64,000 nucleotides of DNA from Bacteroidales bacterium (GCA_910575495.1 CAJTFS010000001.1:62001-126000), one strand, 5' to 3'; shown: positions 16,690 through 34,236, counted from the first letter of the stretch. Numbers and translations: made by a program. The notes: generated from the letters alone by a model not told the origin.

Positions 16690-17150
16690 ACCCGGGAAAA
16701 GGCAAGTTCGGCTTGCTTTTCCGCCCGGCTTGCGCTTTACCAAAGCAAGGCTTCGGTTTAGATAGGCGGCGCCTCGGGAAAATGCGAACTCCGTTTGCTT
16801 TTCCGCCCGGCTTGCGCTTTACCAAAGCAAGGCTTCGGTTTAGATAGGCGGCGCCTCGGGAAAATGCAAACTCCGTTTGCTTTTCCGCTCGGCTTGCGCT
16901 TTACCAAAGCAAGGCTTCGGTTTAGATAGGCGGCGCCTCGGGAAAATGCGAACTCCGTTTGCTTTTCCGCCCGGCTTGCGCTTTACCAAAGCAAGGCTTC
17001 GGTTTAGATAGGCGGCGCCTCGGGAAAATGCAAACTCCGTTTGCTTTTCCGCTCGGCTTGCGCTTTACCAAAGCAAGGCTTCGGTTTAGATAGGCGGCGC
17101 CTCGGGAAAATGCAAACTCCGTTTGCTTTTCCGCTCGGCTTGCGCTATCT
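16690..17150 (+). repeat. Six 82-bp promoter-derived tandem repeats
   Basis: Six units with an exact 82-bp period (TTGCTTTTCC starting at about 16713, 16795, 16877, 16959, 17041 and 17123). Each contains GTTTGCTTTTCCG, CTCGGCTTGCGCT and GGTTTAGATAGGCGGCGCC. In the first five units the -7 position reads TTTACCAAAG, which is inactive; only the last reads TATCTTTG and forms the tRNA-Arg promoter. The first unit is less well conserved. The array appears to come from repeated duplication of one promoter region. Confidence 0.85.
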
Positions 17151-17153
17151 TTG
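17122..17153 (+). promoter_or_regulatory. Promoter of tRNA-Arg
   Basis: TTTG (17122-17125), 20 bp, TATCTTTG (17146-17153) in the last unit of the repeat array. The tRNA begins about 75 nt after the predicted start. Confidence 0.7.
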
Positions 17154-17232
17154 CAGTGTTTCCCGCCGAAAGGGAGACACTGCATCTTTTTCGGGCGTGC
17201 AACAGGCAGCGAAACGGACGCAGCCGGCTCAA

Positions 17233-17304
17233 GGCTCCATAGTTCAAGGGATAGAACGAGGGTTTCCTAAACCCTAAATTCGCGTTCGAGTCGCGGTGGG
17301 GCTA
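17233..17304 (+). tRNA. tRNA-Arg(CCT)
   Basis: Cloverleaf of 72 nt: acceptor GGCTCCA/TGGGGCT, D arm GTTC/GAAC, anticodon stem AGGGT/ACCCT with loop TTCCTAA (anticodon CCT, reads AGG), T loop TTCGAGT and discriminator A. CCA is not encoded. Confidence 0.9.
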
Positions 17305-17375
17305 CACAATCGCAACAACTAAAAGAGGGTGTTCCGGACACGCTCTTTTTCGTATGATCCACGCAAAACAAAGCC

Positions 17376-18578
17376 ATGGAATCGCTCAAAGAACTCTACA
17401 AGATAGGCCACGGCCCCTCGAGCAGCCACACGATGGGTCCCAAGAAAGCGGCCGAACTGTTCCGCGAACGCTGCTCCGACGTCGGCGCCTACCGTGTGAC
17501 GCTCTACGGTTCGCTTGCGGCCACGGGCAAGGGCCACCTCACCGACATGGCCATCCTCGACTCGCTGACGCCCCATGCACCCACCGAGATCGTATGGCGC
17601 CCCGACGAGGTGCCGGCCTTCCATCCCAACGGGATGCTGTTCGAAGGAATCCGCGACGGCGAAGTGATCGACAGCTGGAAAATCTACAGCATCGGCGGCG
17701 GTGCGCTGGCCAACGAAACCACCCGCCAGGAAGCACCGCGCAGCATCTACCCGATGACCACCATTGCCGAGATCAAGGAGTGGTGCTACCGCGAAGGCAA
17801 GACCTACTGGGAGTATGTCAACGACTGCGAGGGCCCCGAGATATGGGACTACCTCGACACCGTGTGGACCACCATGTGCGACACCATTCAGCGCGGACTC
17901 AACAACGACGGCGTCCTGCCCGGCGGACTCAAGGTGGCACGCAAGGCGAGCACCTACCTGGTCAAATCGAAAAGCTACACAGCGTCGATGAGTTCGCGGG
18001 CCAAGATCTACGCCTACGCGCTCGCCACCTCCGAGGAGAACGCCTCGGGCGGCATCGTGGTCACGGCTCCCACCTGCGGATCGAGCGGCGTGGTGCCGGC
18101 CGTGCTGCACCACCTCGCCACCTCGCGCGACTTCCTGCGCATCCGCATCCTCCGGGCACTGGCCACGGCAGGACTTTTCGGCAACGTTGCCAAAACCCAC
18201 TCCTCCATCTCGGGAGCCGAGGTGGGCTGCCAGGGCGAGGTAGGCGTTGCCTGCGCCATGGCCGCAGCGGCGGCCTGCCAGCTTTTCGGAGGCACCCCGT
18301 CGCAGATCGAATACGCCGCCGAAATGGGCCTGGAGCACCACCTGGGACTCACCTGCGACCCCGTTTGCGGTCTGGTGCAGGTGCCCTGCATCGAACGCAA
18401 CGCCGTGGCGGCCGCCCGTGCGCTCGACGCCAACATCTACGCCACCCTGTCGGACGGTTCGCACCTGGTGTCGTACGACAAGGTGGTGGAAGTGATGAAC
18501 GAAACCGGCCACAACCTCCCCAGCCTCTACCGCGAAACCGCCGAAGGCGGCCTGGCGAAGCGCTACGAACAGCGATAG
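17376..18578 (+). CDS. sdaA: L-serine ammonia-lyase, iron-sulfur type
   Basis: 400 residues. Deaminates L-serine to pyruvate and ammonia with a [4Fe-4S] cluster. The N-terminal beta domain has the GHGPSSSHTMGP serine-binding motif near residue 12. The C-terminal alpha domain has APTCGSSGVVPA, AEVGCQGEVG and CDPVCGLVQVPCIERNA, which supply the cluster cysteines and conserved loops. Both domains are in one chain, as in single-polypeptide SdaA enzymes. A short outer-membrane remnant follows, then a shared terminator with the convergent rpoC. Confidence 0.93.
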   Translation: MESLKELYKIGHGPSSSHTMGPKKAAELFRERCSDVGAYRVTLYGSLAATGKGHLTDMAILDSLTPHAPTEIVWRPDEVPAFHPNGMLFEGIRDGEVIDSWKIYSIGGGALANETTRQEAPRSIYPMTTIAEIKEWCYREGKTYWEYVNDCEGPEIWDYLDTVWTTMCDTIQRGLNNDGVLPGGLKVARKASTYLVKSKSYTASMSSRAKIYAYALATSEENASGGIVVTAPTCGSSGVVPAVLHHLATSRDFLRIRILRALATAGLFGNVAKTHSSISGAEVGCQGEVGVACAMAAAAACQLFGGTPSQIEYAAEMGLEHHLGLTCDPVCGLVQVPCIERNAVAAARALDANIYATLSDGSHLVSYDKVVEVMNETGHNLPSLYRETAEGGLAKRYEQR

Positions 18579-18600
18579 CCGGCCGCTCCTTCAGCAGGCC

Positions 18601-18894
18601 GTGCAGCTCTCCTGTCTCGACCCCCATAGAGCGGTCGGATCGTTCCGTGCGGCCGGCCGCACCCGCATCGAGGTGCATGCGGGCCCCTACGTCGCCTGCC
18701 GCGTACGAAGCGTGCAGCCCGAAGGCAACCACTACGACGCCATGCGCCGTGAACTGGGCGCAGGCGCGGGATTCGATTTCGTGGCCGGACGATTCATCGT
18801 AGGCCCCGAAGCGCAGTACGGGCTGCCCCGGCTTGCAAAACCGGGCTCCGACCACACCATGACCTACGCACTGACATTGGGCTATCGGTTCTGA
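18601..18894 (+). pseudogene. Fragment of an outer-membrane beta-barrel protein
   Basis: 97 residues from a GTG, without signal peptide. The visible strands (RIEVHAGPYVACRVRS, GAGAGFDFVAGRFIVGPEAQYGL, TMTYALTLGYRF) look like the last hairpins of a PorT-type outer-membrane barrel with its terminal aromatic residue. The N-terminal two thirds are missing and the open frame runs back into sdaA, so this is most likely the 3' relic of a gene lost when sdaA came to lie here. It could also be a short real protein, but without a signal that is doubtful. Confidence 0.5.
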
Positions 18895-18920
18895 ACCGCA
18901 GCCCGTCCGCAAAAGACAAA

Positions 18921-18954
18921 GAAGCCGCTCCGGTTTTCCGGAGCGGCTTCTTTT
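18921..18954. terminator. Bidirectional terminator between sdaA remnant and rpoC
   Basis: A 13-bp stem GAAGCCGCTCCGG/CCGGAGCGGCTTC, with TTTT after it on the plus strand and an A-rich flank that supplies T's on the minus strand. Confidence 0.85.
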
Positions 18955-19001
18955 GACGGAACGGCCACCCGCCAGAGGGGTGCCGCCCGGGAATATGCCC
19001 G

Positions 19002-23261
<4,260 letters not shown>

Positions 23262-23294
23262 ATCGTTTGTTTTTTTCTTTTCCTCTAAAACCAC

Positions 23295-27155
<3,861 letters not shown>

Positions 27156-27539
27156 CGTAAATCCAAATTAGTTGAAGCGTAGATCGGAGCCGGAACGGAC
27201 CTCCGAAAAACAAACTTTCACAAGGCTGCGGAAACAGGCGCTGCGTCGGCACCCGACACTCGACACCCGGCTTTCGGTCGCGAATTTCGGATCTTCGCGC
27301 CGGTTCGCCCGACGGCGTCCCGCCAGCCCTCTCTCCTCAGTTGCGGCGGGCCGGTCTACCCAATCCCGCCGATGCCCCCGTATGCAGGCATCGCAAAACG
27401 CCCCGGGAGCATCTTCTCCGCAGATCGGACACAGCACAAAACCGGCACTTCCGATCTTTAGACCAAGAAAAGGCATAGAGCCTACACACCGGTAAGCCCT
27501 ATACCTGGATTCATCTTGTGTGAATCTTAAGCAGCAAAG
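27156..27539 (-). other. rplL-rpoB intergenic region with small hairpin
   Basis: 384 bp without a gene. A perfect 6-bp hairpin (GATTCA/TGAATC around 7 nt, about 27509-27527) lies shortly after rplL. By analogy with other bacteria it could attenuate or process the transcript so that ribosomal protein L7/L12 is made in excess over polymerase. No clear promoter box is seen for rpoB. Confidence 0.4.
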
Positions 27540-27917
27540 CTACTTAAGCTCAACTTCAGCACCTGCCTCCTCGAGCTGGGCCTTGATCTGCTCGGCCTCC
27601 TCCTTGGAAACACCCTCCTTCACAGCCTTGGGAGCACCGTCCACGAGTGCCTTGGCGTCGCCCAGCGAGAGACCTGCGAGGTCCTTCACGACCTTGATAA
27701 CCTGGAGCTTGGCCTGACCGCCGCTCTTCAGGATCACGTCGAAGGTCGACTTCTCGGCGGCAGCAGCCTCACCGGCGCCTGCAGCGGGAGCTGCAACGGC
27801 AACAGCGGCAGCAGCCGGCTCGATGCCATACTCCTCCTTGAGGATCTGTGCGAGTTCGTTTACCTCGGTAACTTTCAGGTTTACCAGTTCTTCAGCAAGT
27901 TTCTTTACGTCTGCCAT
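27540..27917 (-). CDS. rplL: Ribosomal protein bL12 (L7/L12)
   Basis: 125 residues: N-terminal dimerisation helix ([28 protein letters not shown]), Ala/Gly hinge and the factor-binding domain ([35 protein letters not shown]). It forms the stalk that recruits translation factors. Encoded 40 nt after rplJ, its stalk partner. Confidence 0.97.
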   Translation of the reverse strand: MADVKKLAEELVNLKVTEVNELAQILKEEYGIEPAAAAVAVAAPAAGAGEAAAAEKSTFDVILKSGGQAKLQVIKVVKDLAGLSLGDAKALVDGAPKAVKEGVSKEEAEQIKAQLEEAGAEVELK

Positions 27918-27957
27918 AGTTGTAAGCGTATTAGATTTTGTTTTTTACTTGTTGTGA

Positions 27958-28482
27958 TTAGTTGTTTCGCGATTCGAGCGTCTTCACGATGCCCGCAACC
28001 TTCTGACCTGCATTGGACTGCAATGCAGAGATAACATTCTTCGCCGGAGACTGCAGCAGCGCGATGATGTCGCCGATGAGTTCGTCCTTCGACTTGATGT
28101 TGCAGAGAGCTTCGATCTGATTGTCGCCGATGTAGACGCAACCCTCGGCGTAAGCAGCCTTCAAGACGGGTTTGTCCGACTCCTTGCGGAACTCCTTGAT
28201 CAGAGTCGCGGGAGCCTTGGCCACATGGGCGAACATGATCGAGGTCGGGCCCTCCAGTACTTTCACCAGTTCAGCGTCGGCCTTCTCCACCTTCTCGAGG
28301 GCTTTGGTCAGCAGGGTGTTCTTCACCACCACCAACTTGACCTCCTTCTCGAAGCACTTGCGGCGCAGCGAAGCGGTCTGCTCGGCGTTCAAGGCCTCGA
28401 TGTCGGTGATATAGAAGTGAGGATAAGCGCGGAGCTGCTCGGCGAGGCTGTCAATAACAACCAGTTTTTCTTCCTTAGTCAT
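27958..28482 (-). CDS. rplJ: Ribosomal protein uL10
   Basis: 174 residues, starting MTKEEKLVVIDSLAEQLRAYPHFYITDIEALNAEQ, with the 23S-binding N-terminal domain (KVVKNTLLTKALEK type segment) and the C-terminal helix that binds bL12 dimers. Located 18 nt after rplA. No separate L10 leader is visible in that short gap, so feedback control, if any, would act further upstream. Confidence 0.96.
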   Translation of the reverse strand: MTKEEKLVVIDSLAEQLRAYPHFYITDIEALNAEQTASLRRKCFEKEVKLVVVKNTLLTKALEKVEKADAELVKVLEGPTSIMFAHVAKAPATLIKEFRKESDKPVLKAAYAEGCVYIGDNQIEALCNIKSKDELIGDIIALLQSPAKNVISALQSNAGQKVAGIVKTLESRNN

Positions 28483-28499
28483 CTCTTGTGTCCTCCTTC

Positions 28500-29198
28500 T
28501 TATTTGGTTTCAACTGATTTGGAATCGATCTGCAGACCGGGGCTCATCGTGGTCGAGAGATAGATGCTCTTCACGTAGGCGCCCTTGGCGGCAGCGGGCT
28601 TCAGTTTCATGATCATGCCCAGCACTTCCTTCGCGTTGTCCGCGATCTGCTCGGCCGAGAACGAAATCTTGCCGACCGAAGTGTGGATGATACCGAACTT
28701 GTCGACCTTGAAGTCGATCTTACCCGATTTCACCTCCTTGACGGCCTTTCCGACCTCCATGGTCACCGTACCGGTCTTGGGGTTCGGCATCAGGCCGCGG
28801 GGACCGAGAATACGACCCAGCGCACCGACCTTGCCCATCACATTGGGGGTGCAGATGATCACGTCGACATCCGTCCAGCCGGACTTGATCTTGTCGACGT
28901 ATTCGTCCAGACCCACGAAGTCGGCACCGGCAGCCTGTGCTTCGGCCTCCTTCTCGGGAGTACAGAGCACCAGCACGCGGACCTGCTTGCCCGTACCGTG
29001 CGGCAGGGTAACGACACCGCGAACCATCTGGTTGGCCTTGCGGGGATCGACGCCCAGACGCACGTCGATATCGACCGAAGCGTCGAATTTCGTGAACGTA
29101 ATCTCTTTCAGAAGAGCGGCGGCCTCCGAAAGTTTGTAGGCCTTGTCGGCCTCCACTTTCGCGTAGGCGACCTTTTGATTTTTTGTCAACTTACTCAT
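28500..29198 (-). CDS. rplA: Ribosomal protein uL1
   Basis: 232 residues with the L1 signatures [20 protein letters not shown] and [22 protein letters not shown]. It forms the ribosomal L1 stalk and usually represses its own operon by binding the L11-L1 mRNA. The start lies 10 nt after the rplK stop. Confidence 0.97.
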   Translation of the reverse strand: MSKLTKNQKVAYAKVEADKAYKLSEAAALLKEITFTKFDASVDIDVRLGVDPRKANQMVRGVVTLPHGTGKQVRVLVLCTPEKEAEAQAAGADFVGLDEYVDKIKSGWTDVDVIICTPNVMGKVGALGRILGPRGLMPNPKTGTVTMEVGKAVKEVKSGKIDFKVDKFGIIHTSVGKISFSAEQIADNAKEVLGMIMKLKPAAAKGAYVKSIYLSTTMSPGLQIDSKSVETK

Positions 29199-29207
29199 CT
29201 TCTTCGA

Positions 29208-29648
29208 TTACATGTTAGGAAATTCACCGACAACATTGATACCCATGCTGCGGGCCGTACCGGCTACCATGCGCATAGCGGACTCCAGCGTGAAGCAGTT
29301 CATGTCAGGCATCTTGTCCTGAGCGATGGCGCGGACCTGCTCCCACGTCACCTGACCGACCTTGTCGCGGTTAGGCTGGGCGGAACCCTTCTGCACCTTG
29401 GCTGCTTCCTTGAGCTGAACGGCTACGGGCGGCTGCTTTACAACGAAGTCGAACGACTTGTCGCTGTAAACCGTGATGATGACCGGAAGAACCTTTCCCG
29501 CCTTGTCCTGCGTACGTGCATTGAACTGCTTGCAGAAGTCCATGATATTGACTCCCTTGGAGCCCAATGCGGGACCAACCGGGGGCGAAGGATTGGCGGC
29601 ACCGCCTTTGATCTGCAATTTGATAAATGCAGCAACCTCTTTTGCCAT
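29208..29648 (-). CDS. rplK: Ribosomal protein uL11
   Basis: 146 residues with the Pro-rich [30 protein letters not shown]-terminal domain that contacts elongation factors and the C-terminal RNA-binding domain ending [17 protein letters not shown]. Starts 15 nt after nusG. Confidence 0.97.
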   Translation of the reverse strand: MAKEVAAFIKLQIKGGAANPSPPVGPALGSKGVNIMDFCKQFNARTQDKAGKVLPVIITVYSDKSFDFVVKQPPVAVQLKEAAKVQKGSAQPNRDKVGQVTWEQVRAIAQDKMPDMNCFTLESAMRMVAGTARSMGINVVGEFPNM

Positions 29649-29663
29649 AGTTTTCCTTGGTTT

Positions 29664-30224
29664 TTATTCTTTTTCTACTTGGGTGAAACTCAACTCCATG
29701 GGAGTTTTGCGCCCGAATATCTTCACCGATACCGTGAGTTTCTTGCGCTCGTTGTCGACGGCCTCGATGGTACCCTGGAAGCTTGAGAAAGGGCCATCGG
29801 TGACCTTGACGGTCTCGCCGGCGAAGAACGGTATTTCGTTTTCCTCCTCCATGGCGTTCATCTCGTCGACACGGCCCAGGATGCGGGCCACCTCCTGTGG
29901 ACGGAGAGGCGTTGCGTGCATCGAGCGGCTGTCTTCCTTCGTGTCGCCGAGGAATCCCAGCACATTGGGAGTATTACGAATCAAAATAGGGATCTGGCCT
30001 ACGAATGCGGCCTCCACCAGGACATAGCCCGGATAGGAAACTTTCTCCTTGGAGACTTTCTTGCCGTTGCGGATCGTGTAGACCTTCTCGGTGGGAATCA
30101 GCACCTGGGAGATGTAATCCTCCAGGTGGTTGTGGCGGATTTCGGCCTCGAGATACTCCTTGACCTTGTTTTCCTTACCGCCGATCGCACGTACAACGTA
30201 CCACTGCTTCTGAATCTCGCTCAT
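29664..30224 (-). CDS. nusG: Transcription elongation/antitermination factor NusG
   Basis: 186 residues: NGN domain at the N-terminus (KQWYVVRAIGGKENKVKEYLEAE, YPGYVLVEAAF) and C-terminal KOW domain (FFAGETVKVTDGPFSSFQGTIEAVD). It binds RNA polymerase and couples it to ribosomes or Rho. In the standard secE-nusG-rplK order. Confidence 0.96.
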   Translation of the reverse strand: MSEIQKQWYVVRAIGGKENKVKEYLEAEIRHNHLEDYISQVLIPTEKVYTIRNGKKVSKEKVSYPGYVLVEAAFVGQIPILIRNTPNVLGFLGDTKEDSRSMHATPLRPQEVARILGRVDEMNAMEEENEIPFFAGETVKVTDGPFSSFQGTIEAVDNERKKLTVSVKIFGRKTPMELSFTQVEKE

Positions 30225-30239
30225 CTTGCAACCGAAGTT

Positions 30240-30437
30240 TTAGCGGCCGAGATTGCCCAGCGTCTTGTAGAGGGCGCCCATGATGTTTTCGAACGAGAGG
30301 TCCATGGCCAATACGACGAGCGCGAAGATGACCGACGCCACCATCACGACCACCGTGGAACTCTGGAGCTGCTGGAACGTGGGCCACGTCACCTTGTTTA
30401 CAAGCTCGTTGTAGGATTCCTTGAAATAGTTGAACAT
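30240..30437 (-). CDS. secE: Preprotein translocase subunit SecE
   Basis: 65 residues, the short single-span form. A cytoplasmic amphipathic helix (SYNELVNKVTWPTFQQLQSSTVVV, with the WPT motif) precedes one membrane helix (VVMVASVIFALVVLAMDL). It clamps SecY in the inner membrane. It lies between tRNA-Trp and nusG, as in most Bacteroidetes. Confidence 0.93.
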   Translation of the reverse strand: MFNYFKESYNELVNKVTWPTFQQLQSSTVVVMVASVIFALVVLAMDLSFENIMGALYKTLGNLGR

Positions 30438-30459
30438 AACTTTTCTCTTTATTCTTTGG

Positions 30460-30530
30460 CAGGAGCAGAGAGATTCGAACTCCCATCAACGGTTTTGGAG
30501 ACCGCTATTCTACCCTTGAACTATGCTCCT
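30460..30530 (-). tRNA. tRNA-Trp(CCA)
   Basis: 71 nt: acceptor AGGAGCA/TGCTCCT, anticodon stem GCGGT/ACCGT with loop CTCCAAA (anticodon CCA), T loop TTCGAAT and discriminator G. It lies between tuf and secE and is probably cotranscribed with both. Confidence 0.93.
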
Positions 30531-30573
30531 AAGATGGGGCGGCGGCGAGCGCCGCCCCGGTTTATGACGCGAA

Positions 30574-31761
30574 TTACTTCACGATCTTCAGAATCTGACC
30601 GGCACCTACCGTACGGCCGCCCTCGCGGATTGCGAAACGCAGACCCTCGTTCAATGCTACCGGGTAGATCAGCTTCACGTTGATGGTCACGTGGTCGCCG
30701 GGCATTACCATGTCGACACCGGCGGGCAGGTGAACCTCACCCGTTACGTCCATCGTACGCAGGTAGAACTGGGGACGATAGTTGTTGTGGAACGGCGTGT
30801 GACGGCCGCCCTCCTCCTTCTTCAGGATGTAGACCTCGGCCTCGAACTCGGTGTGCGGAGTGATCGAACCCGGCTTGGCCACAACCATACCGCGCTTAAC
30901 CTCCTTCTTGTCGATACCGCGGAGCAGCAGACCTACGTTGTCGCCGGCCTCGCCCTCGTCGAGCAGCTTGCGGAACATCTCGACACCGGTGCAGGTCGAC
31001 GTCAGCGTCTTCTCCTCCAGACCGATGATCTCGACGGGATCGCCCACGTGGATGACACCGGTTTCGATACGGCCCGTTACGACGGTACCGCGGCCGGTGA
31101 TCGAGAACACGTCCTCGACAGGCATCAGGAACGGCTTCTCGTTCTCACGCTGCGGGATGGGGATATACTCGTCGACAGCGTTCATGAGCTCCATGATCTT
31201 CTCTTCCCACTGAGCCTCGCCGTTCAGACCGCCGAGGGCCGAACCGCGGATGATGGGGGCGTTGTCGCCGTCGTACTCGTACTTCGAAAGCAGGTCGCGG
31301 ACCTCCATCTCGACCAGGTCGAGCATCTCGGGGTCGTCCACCATGTCGCACTTGTTCAGGAAAACAACGATACGCGGCACGTTCACCTGACGGGCGAGCA
31401 GCACGTGCTCGTTGGTCTGGGGCATCGGACCGTCCGTAGCGGCAACTACCAGGATGGCACCGTCCATCTGAGCGGCACCCGTTACCATGTTCTTCACATA
31501 GTCGGCGTGGCCCGGGCAGTCTACGTGAGCGTAGTGGCGGTTAGCCGTCTGGTACTCGACGTGCGAGGTGTTGATCGTGATACCGCGCTCCTTCTCCTCG
31601 GGTGCGTTGTCGATCGAGTCGAACGAACGGAGCTCCGACAGACCTTTCTTAGCCAGAACGGTCGTGATAGCGGCGGTAAGGGTCGTCTTACCGTGGTCGA
31701 CGTGACCGATGGTACCGATGTTCACATGCGGTTTCGAACGGTCGAATTTTTCTTTTGCCAT
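30574..31761 (-). CDS. tuf: Elongation factor Tu
   Basis: 395 residues from the ATG at 31761 ([14 protein letters not shown]), the universal EF-Tu start; the longer frame upstream is spurious. GTPase motifs: [23 protein letters not shown] and NKCDMVDD. Domains 2 and 3 follow, with the terminal [14 protein letters not shown]. Delivers aminoacyl-tRNA to the ribosome. It is flanked by tRNA genes on both sides within one minus-strand cluster. Confidence 0.97.
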   Translation of the reverse strand: MAKEKFDRSKPHVNIGTIGHVDHGKTTLTAAITTVLAKKGLSELRSFDSIDNAPEEKERGITINTSHVEYQTANRHYAHVDCPGHADYVKNMVTGAAQMDGAILVVAATDGPMPQTNEHVLLARQVNVPRIVVFLNKCDMVDDPEMLDLVEMEVRDLLSKYEYDGDNAPIIRGSALGGLNGEAQWEEKIMELMNAVDEYIPIPQRENEKPFLMPVEDVFSITGRGTVVTGRIETGVIHVGDPVEIIGLEEKTLTSTCTGVEMFRKLLDEGEAGDNVGLLLRGIDKKEVKRGMVVAKPGSITPHTEFEAEVYILKKEEGGRHTPFHNNYRPQFYLRTMDVTGEVHLPAGVDMVMPGDHVTINVKLIYPVALNEGLRFAIREGGRTVGAGQILKIVK

Positions 31762-31879
31762 AGTATTAAGTATTTGAAGTATTGTAAAAATTATTCCTGG
31801 TTTCGTTTTTGCAACAGAAGCGGCAACACCGCCGCCTCTGTTTCCGGAGGTCGCCGGCATCGCGCACCGTCGTGTTCAG

Positions 31880-31952
31880 AGCGGAAGACGAGGCTCAAAC
31901 TCGCGACCCTCAGCTTGGAAGGCTGATGCTCTATCAACTGAGCTACTTCCGC
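31880..31952 (-). tRNA. tRNA-Gly(TCC)
   Basis: 73-nt cloverleaf: acceptor GCGGAAG/CTTCCGC, anticodon loop CTTCCAA (anticodon TCC), T loop TTTGAGC and discriminator U. Third in the Thr-Tyr-Gly-tuf cluster. Confidence 0.92.
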
Positions 31953-32042
31953 AAAAATATACCGTATCGGAGTCCGCCTCCTCCCTCCCGGCAGCCTTTC
32001 GGCCGCCCCGGGGGACTTCGCAACTCCAACCGGTTTCTCAAG

Positions 32043-32125
32043 TGGGAAGTGATGGATTCGAACCACCGTAGGCGTAAGCCAGCAGATTTACAGTCTGCCC
32101 CATTTGACCGCTCTGGTAACTTCCC
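32043..32125 (-). tRNA. tRNA-Tyr(GTA)
   Basis: 83-nt class II tRNA with long variable arm. Acceptor GGGAAGT/ACTTCCC, anticodon loop CTGTAAA (anticodon GTA), T loop TTCGAAT. Confidence 0.93.
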
Positions 32126-32271
32126 GTATTTTCCTCCGCAAAGGGGAGGTCGTTGTTCCGCCGAGTCCGACATTCCGAGAACTTCCGGGATTTCCAACCC
32201 CGCGCCGTCTTCGTTCCGTCGCATCGCCGGGCTCTTCGTTCCCGGCCCGTTTCTCTCGCATCGGCTTTCGG

Positions 32272-32345
32272 AGCCGATGGAGGGATTCGAACCCCCGACC
32301 AGCTGATTACAAATCAGCTGCTCTGGCCAACTGAGCTACATCGGC
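32272..32345 (-). tRNA. tRNA-Thr(TGT)
   Basis: 74 nt: acceptor GCCGATG/CATCGGC, anticodon stem GCTGA/TCAGC with loop TTTGTAA (anticodon TGT), T loop TTCGAAT. First of the tRNA-tuf cluster, just after the promoter. Confidence 0.93.
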
Positions 32346-32366
32346 AGAATCAACCGTTTTGGATTG

Positions 32367-32398
32367 CAAAAGTAGATATATTTTTTTTATCGCGCAAA
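32367..32398 (-). promoter_or_regulatory. Promoter of the tRNA-tuf-secE-nusG-ribosomal cluster
   Basis: Minus-strand TTTG (32395-32398), 20-bp A/T-rich spacer, TACTTTTG (32367-32374). It is the only strong box upstream of tRNA-Thr, with the predicted start about 18 nt before the tRNA. Confidence 0.75.
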
Positions 32399-32612
32399 TA
32401 TTCCGCGATATTTTTTCTACTTTTCGATCTTTCTCAAAGAACCGCATCCGGCCCGTCCGTTAAAGGAGCGAAACCGGGTGCAAAGATAGGAAAATTTTTG
32501 AATACCGCAACAGCTTGCACGAAAAATATCACCTTGCGGAACAAAGGGCGTCATCGGGTCGACCGCCTCCGCCCTCCGCACCCGGCCGTACCTTATATAT
32601 AGAGCCGGAAAA

Positions 32613-32644
32613 TTTGGCTGTCTTCGTCCGTTTGACTATCTTCG
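32613..32644 (+). promoter_or_regulatory. Promoter giving a probably leaderless mRNA
   Basis: TTTG (32613-32616), 20 bp, TATCTTCG (32637-32644). Only 4 nt separate the -7 box from the ATG at 32649, so the transcript should begin at or next to the start codon. Confidence 0.6.
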
Positions 32645-32648
32645 CAAC

Positions 32649-33167
32649 ATGACGATTCCGCTTTTCGATTGCTTTGCCCTCCGGCCCCTGCGGCCCGACG
32701 ACTCCGGCGACATCTTCCGCACCATCGATTCCCAGCGCGGCTACCTCGGGCAATGGCTGCCTTTCGTGGCGCTTACCCGAAGCGAGGAGGACAGCCGGGC
32801 TTTCATCGCCGCTTCGCTCGGCGATCCCGCCAATCCGGTCTACACCCTCCGCGCCGGCAGCCTTTTCGCCGGACTCATCGGATTCAAATCGGCCGACCCC
32901 GCTTGCGGAAGCATCGAAATCGGGTACTGGCTCCGCGAGGAGTTCCAGCACCGGGGCATCGTCACGGCGGCCGTGCAGGAGCTCCGCCGCATCGCGTTCG
33001 AAGAACTCGGCATGCGCCGGATCGAAATCCGCTGCGCCACCGGCAATCTCCCGAGCAACCGCATTCCCCAACGGCTCGGCATGCGGCTCGACCGCGTGGA
33101 GAAACAAGCCGAATTGCTCTCCTCCGGGGAGCGGATCGACCTCAACGTTTACGTCGCGGAGAAATAA
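32649..33167 (+). CDS. GNAT N-acetyltransferase, RimL/RimJ-like
   Basis: 172 residues. Pattern of the ribosomal-protein/amino-acid acetyltransferase branch: N-terminal FALRPLRPDDSGDIFRTIDSQRGYLGQWLPF, central GSIEIGYWLREEFQHRGIVTAAVQELRRIAFEELGMRRIEIRC, whose Q-x-x-G segment binds acetyl-CoA, and NLPSNRIPQRLGM. Likely acetylates a ribosomal protein N-terminus or a small amine; the substrate cannot be told. It stands alone, divergent from the tRNA cluster. Confidence 0.8.
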   Translation: MTIPLFDCFALRPLRPDDSGDIFRTIDSQRGYLGQWLPFVALTRSEEDSRAFIAASLGDPANPVYTLRAGSLFAGLIGFKSADPACGSIEIGYWLREEFQHRGIVTAAVQELRRIAFEELGMRRIEIRCATGNLPSNRIPQRLGMRLDRVEKQAELLSSGERIDLNVYVAEK

Positions 33168-33322
33168 ATCCTACACCGAGCCCCTCTCCTATTTTACGAG
33201 TCGGCCCTCGTCCAGCAAAAGCCAGGCAACCACCAATCGTACGGCGATCCTACCAACGAGAAACCTACGCGCCCGGCTTTGTCCGCTCATCCGCCCGGCA
33301 AATCCCGACACATGCCCATAAA

Positions 33323-33357
33323 AAGAACGGCCCTGCCGAAGCAGGGGCCGTTCTTCT
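33323..33357. terminator. Bidirectional terminator
   Basis: AAGAACGGCCCTGC/GCAGGGGCCGTTCTT stem with CGAA loop and one bulge, between the convergent acetyltransferase and coiled-coil lipoprotein genes. Confidence 0.7.
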
Positions 33358-33378
33358 GTTAGGATGCCTTGTGAGATC

Positions 33379-34236
33379 CTATTTATAGCTGATAATAAGA
33401 ATCTTCGAAGACTCCCAGAACTTCGCTGGATCCGTAATCACCAACTTCAGAACGTGCTTGTCCGCCCGCGTCACCAGCCGGTAGCTGCCGTCGGGATGCG
33501 ACGTCACCACCGTTGCGCGCCGCCCGCCCACGGGCACCTCGGTCAGCAGCCGCGAATCGGCCTTGGTGAAACTCTCGATCGCTCCGCTGCGGCCTACGGT
33601 CAGCGTACGGCCGATAAGGCCCTCCTTGTTGATGATCTGGGCATCGCGCAGCTCGCGCTCCGAACCGACAATATAATATACTGCATTGAGCCGGTTGTCC
33701 AATTCGGTGTTTTCCGAGTTCAGCGCCACCACCTCGGCGTCGCGGTCGGCCACCTCCGTCTCCAGCCGGGCGATTCGCTGCTCGCGCTCGGCCAGCTCCC
33801 CGCGCAGCTCCTCCACCTCCACCGTTTTGGCGGCAAGTTGGTCGTTCAATCCCACGATGGTCTTTTCCAAGGCCCCGATCTTCACGTTGGCCTGGCGCAG
33901 CCGGCGCGACACATCCTGAAGCGACGCTATCTTCGTCCGGTTCTCCTGCAGCAGGCGGTCGATCGCCTCAATGTCGCTGCGGATCTGTTCGACAGGGCGG
34001 ATGCCTCCCTCGGTGTTCTGCGGAACCGTAATGAGATTCTCCCGCATCTTGATCTCCGAAAGATTGGTCATTACCGTGTTGATCTCCTCGAACACCAGGT
34101 TGATCAGCGAATCTTTCTCGCTCACCACATGCGTCAGCGAATCGCGCTGATCGGCCATGTCGAGCACCACCTGTTTGCGCACACACGACGTCAGCGCACA
34201 AAGCGCCGCCGCCATGACTACAAGATAATTTTTCAT
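33379..34236 (-). CDS. Coiled-coil lipoprotein of unknown function
   Basis: 285 residues from the ATG at 34236, the start of a lipoprotein signal (lipobox LTSC, Cys18). Residues about 20-190 form a nearly continuous coiled coil (RDSLTHVVSEKDSLINLVFEE.., LRQANVKIGALEKTIVGLNDQLAAKTVEVEELRGEL.., NTELDNRLNAVYYIVGSEREL). A small C-terminal beta domain follows (GRTLTVGRSGAIESF.., VVTSHPDGSYRL.., SKILIISYK). Similar Bacteroidetes proteins are known only as hypothetical. It is probably periplasmic or outer-membrane attached. TATCTTTG on the minus strand at 34261-34268 is the likely promoter -7 box. Confidence 0.75.
   Translation of the reverse strand: MKNYLVVMAAALCALTSCVRKQVVLDMADQRDSLTHVVSEKDSLINLVFEEINTVMTNLSEIKMRENLITVPQNTEGGIRPVEQIRSDIEAIDRLLQENRTKIASLQDVSRRLRQANVKIGALEKTIVGLNDQLAAKTVEVEELRGELAEREQRIARLETEVADRDAEVVALNSENTELDNRLNAVYYIVGSERELRDAQIINKEGLIGRTLTVGRSGAIESFTKADSRLLTEVPVGGRRATVVTSHPDGSYRLVTRADKHVLKLVITDPAKFWESSKILIISYK

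Noticed and set aside
16690..17150. Possible CRISPR array
   Set aside because: Units are contiguous tandem repeats with no unique spacers and contain promoter boxes; no cas genes.
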